From the NCBI GenBank assembly GCA_964405075.1, contig CAYOMP010000180.1, positions 1 through 5,353 of the forward strand: a DNA stretch of 5,353 bases, read 5' to 3'. Below the pieces are notes generated by a model that was not told the origin of the DNA, searched no databases, and saw nothing but the letters and a program-made list of their open reading frames with translations. Both the position numbers and the translations under genes were made by a program. The stretch comes from CAYOMP01 sp964405075. Lineage in GTDB: Bacteria; Bacillota; Clostridia; Lachnospirales; Lachnospiraceae. Below are positions 5,309 to 5,353 of this stretch, piece after piece. Positions within the stretch are counted from its first letter, which is position 1. Every line of letters begins with the position of its first letter.

Positions 5309-5353
5309 ATGGCAGTAAGAGTAGCAATCAAGGGTTTTGGTCGTATTGGACGT
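5309..5353 (+). CDS. gap: Glyceraldehyde-3-phosphate dehydrogenase, N-terminal fragment (cut by the window end)
   Basis: Only 15 codons are present, reading MAVRVAIKGFGRIGR, the beta-strand and glycine-rich NAD-binding turn that begins GAPDH. The enzyme oxidises glyceraldehyde 3-phosphate to 1,3-bisphosphoglycerate with NAD+ in glycolysis. The ATG follows a perfect AGGAGG (5293-5298) by 10 bases, which fits a highly expressed gene. Position 8 is Lys where nearly all GAPDHs have Asn (NGFGRIGR). The missing remainder means active-site residues cannot be checked. Erythrose-4-phosphate dehydrogenase shares this motif but is unlikely in this kind of organism. The 248-base upstream gap with its own promoter and Rex-like site suggests separate control from mnmA. 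Confidence 0.88.
   Translation, partial: MAVRVAIKGFGRIGR

Overview
The window looks like chromosomal DNA from a low-G+C Gram-positive anaerobe, most likely a clostridium of the Lachnospiraceae type. The clues are strong AT bias (about one third G+C by eye), AGGAGG-type ribosome binding sites, GTG and TTG starts, a SpoVB-type flippase, and a cysteine desulfurase next to MnmA with no scaffold gene between them. The family calls rest on motifs read in the translations; the species is an inference.

Layout: two genes read leftward and three rightward from a divergent point near 2651-2726. Leftward are a GTG-started 14-helix MOP-superfamily flippase (1139-2650) and a class I DAHP synthase, the first enzyme of the shikimate pathway (15-1046). 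The latter has its own well-formed promoter at 1088-1116. Rightward are a TTG-started NifS/IscS-type cysteine desulfurase (2727-3860), the tRNA 2-thiouridine synthase MnmA (3972-5060), and the first 15 codons of glyceraldehyde-3-phosphate dehydrogenase (from 5309, cut by the window end).

The desulfurase and MnmA form a functional pair: the first takes sulfur from cysteine and the second puts it on U34 of Lys, Glu and Gln tRNAs. This matches the short YrvO-MnmA route known from Bacillus subtilis. The MnmA has a Cys at the position of E. coli Asp99, so three cysteines (102, 105, 202) may line the active site.

The non-coding stretches hold the least ordinary signals. The 111-base gap before mnmA has two overlapping inverted repeats that share one arm and so form mutually exclusive hairpins. 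The 248-base gap before gap has a promoter-like pair, directly followed by a near-consensus Rex (NADH/NAD+ sensor) operator and then a small dyad in the leader. The flippase gene contains a perfect 18-bp palindrome. I see no mobile element, CRISPR array, tRNA, rRNA, T-box or classical riboswitch, and no wholly new multi-gene system. The points worth a second look are regulatory sites and active-site variants.
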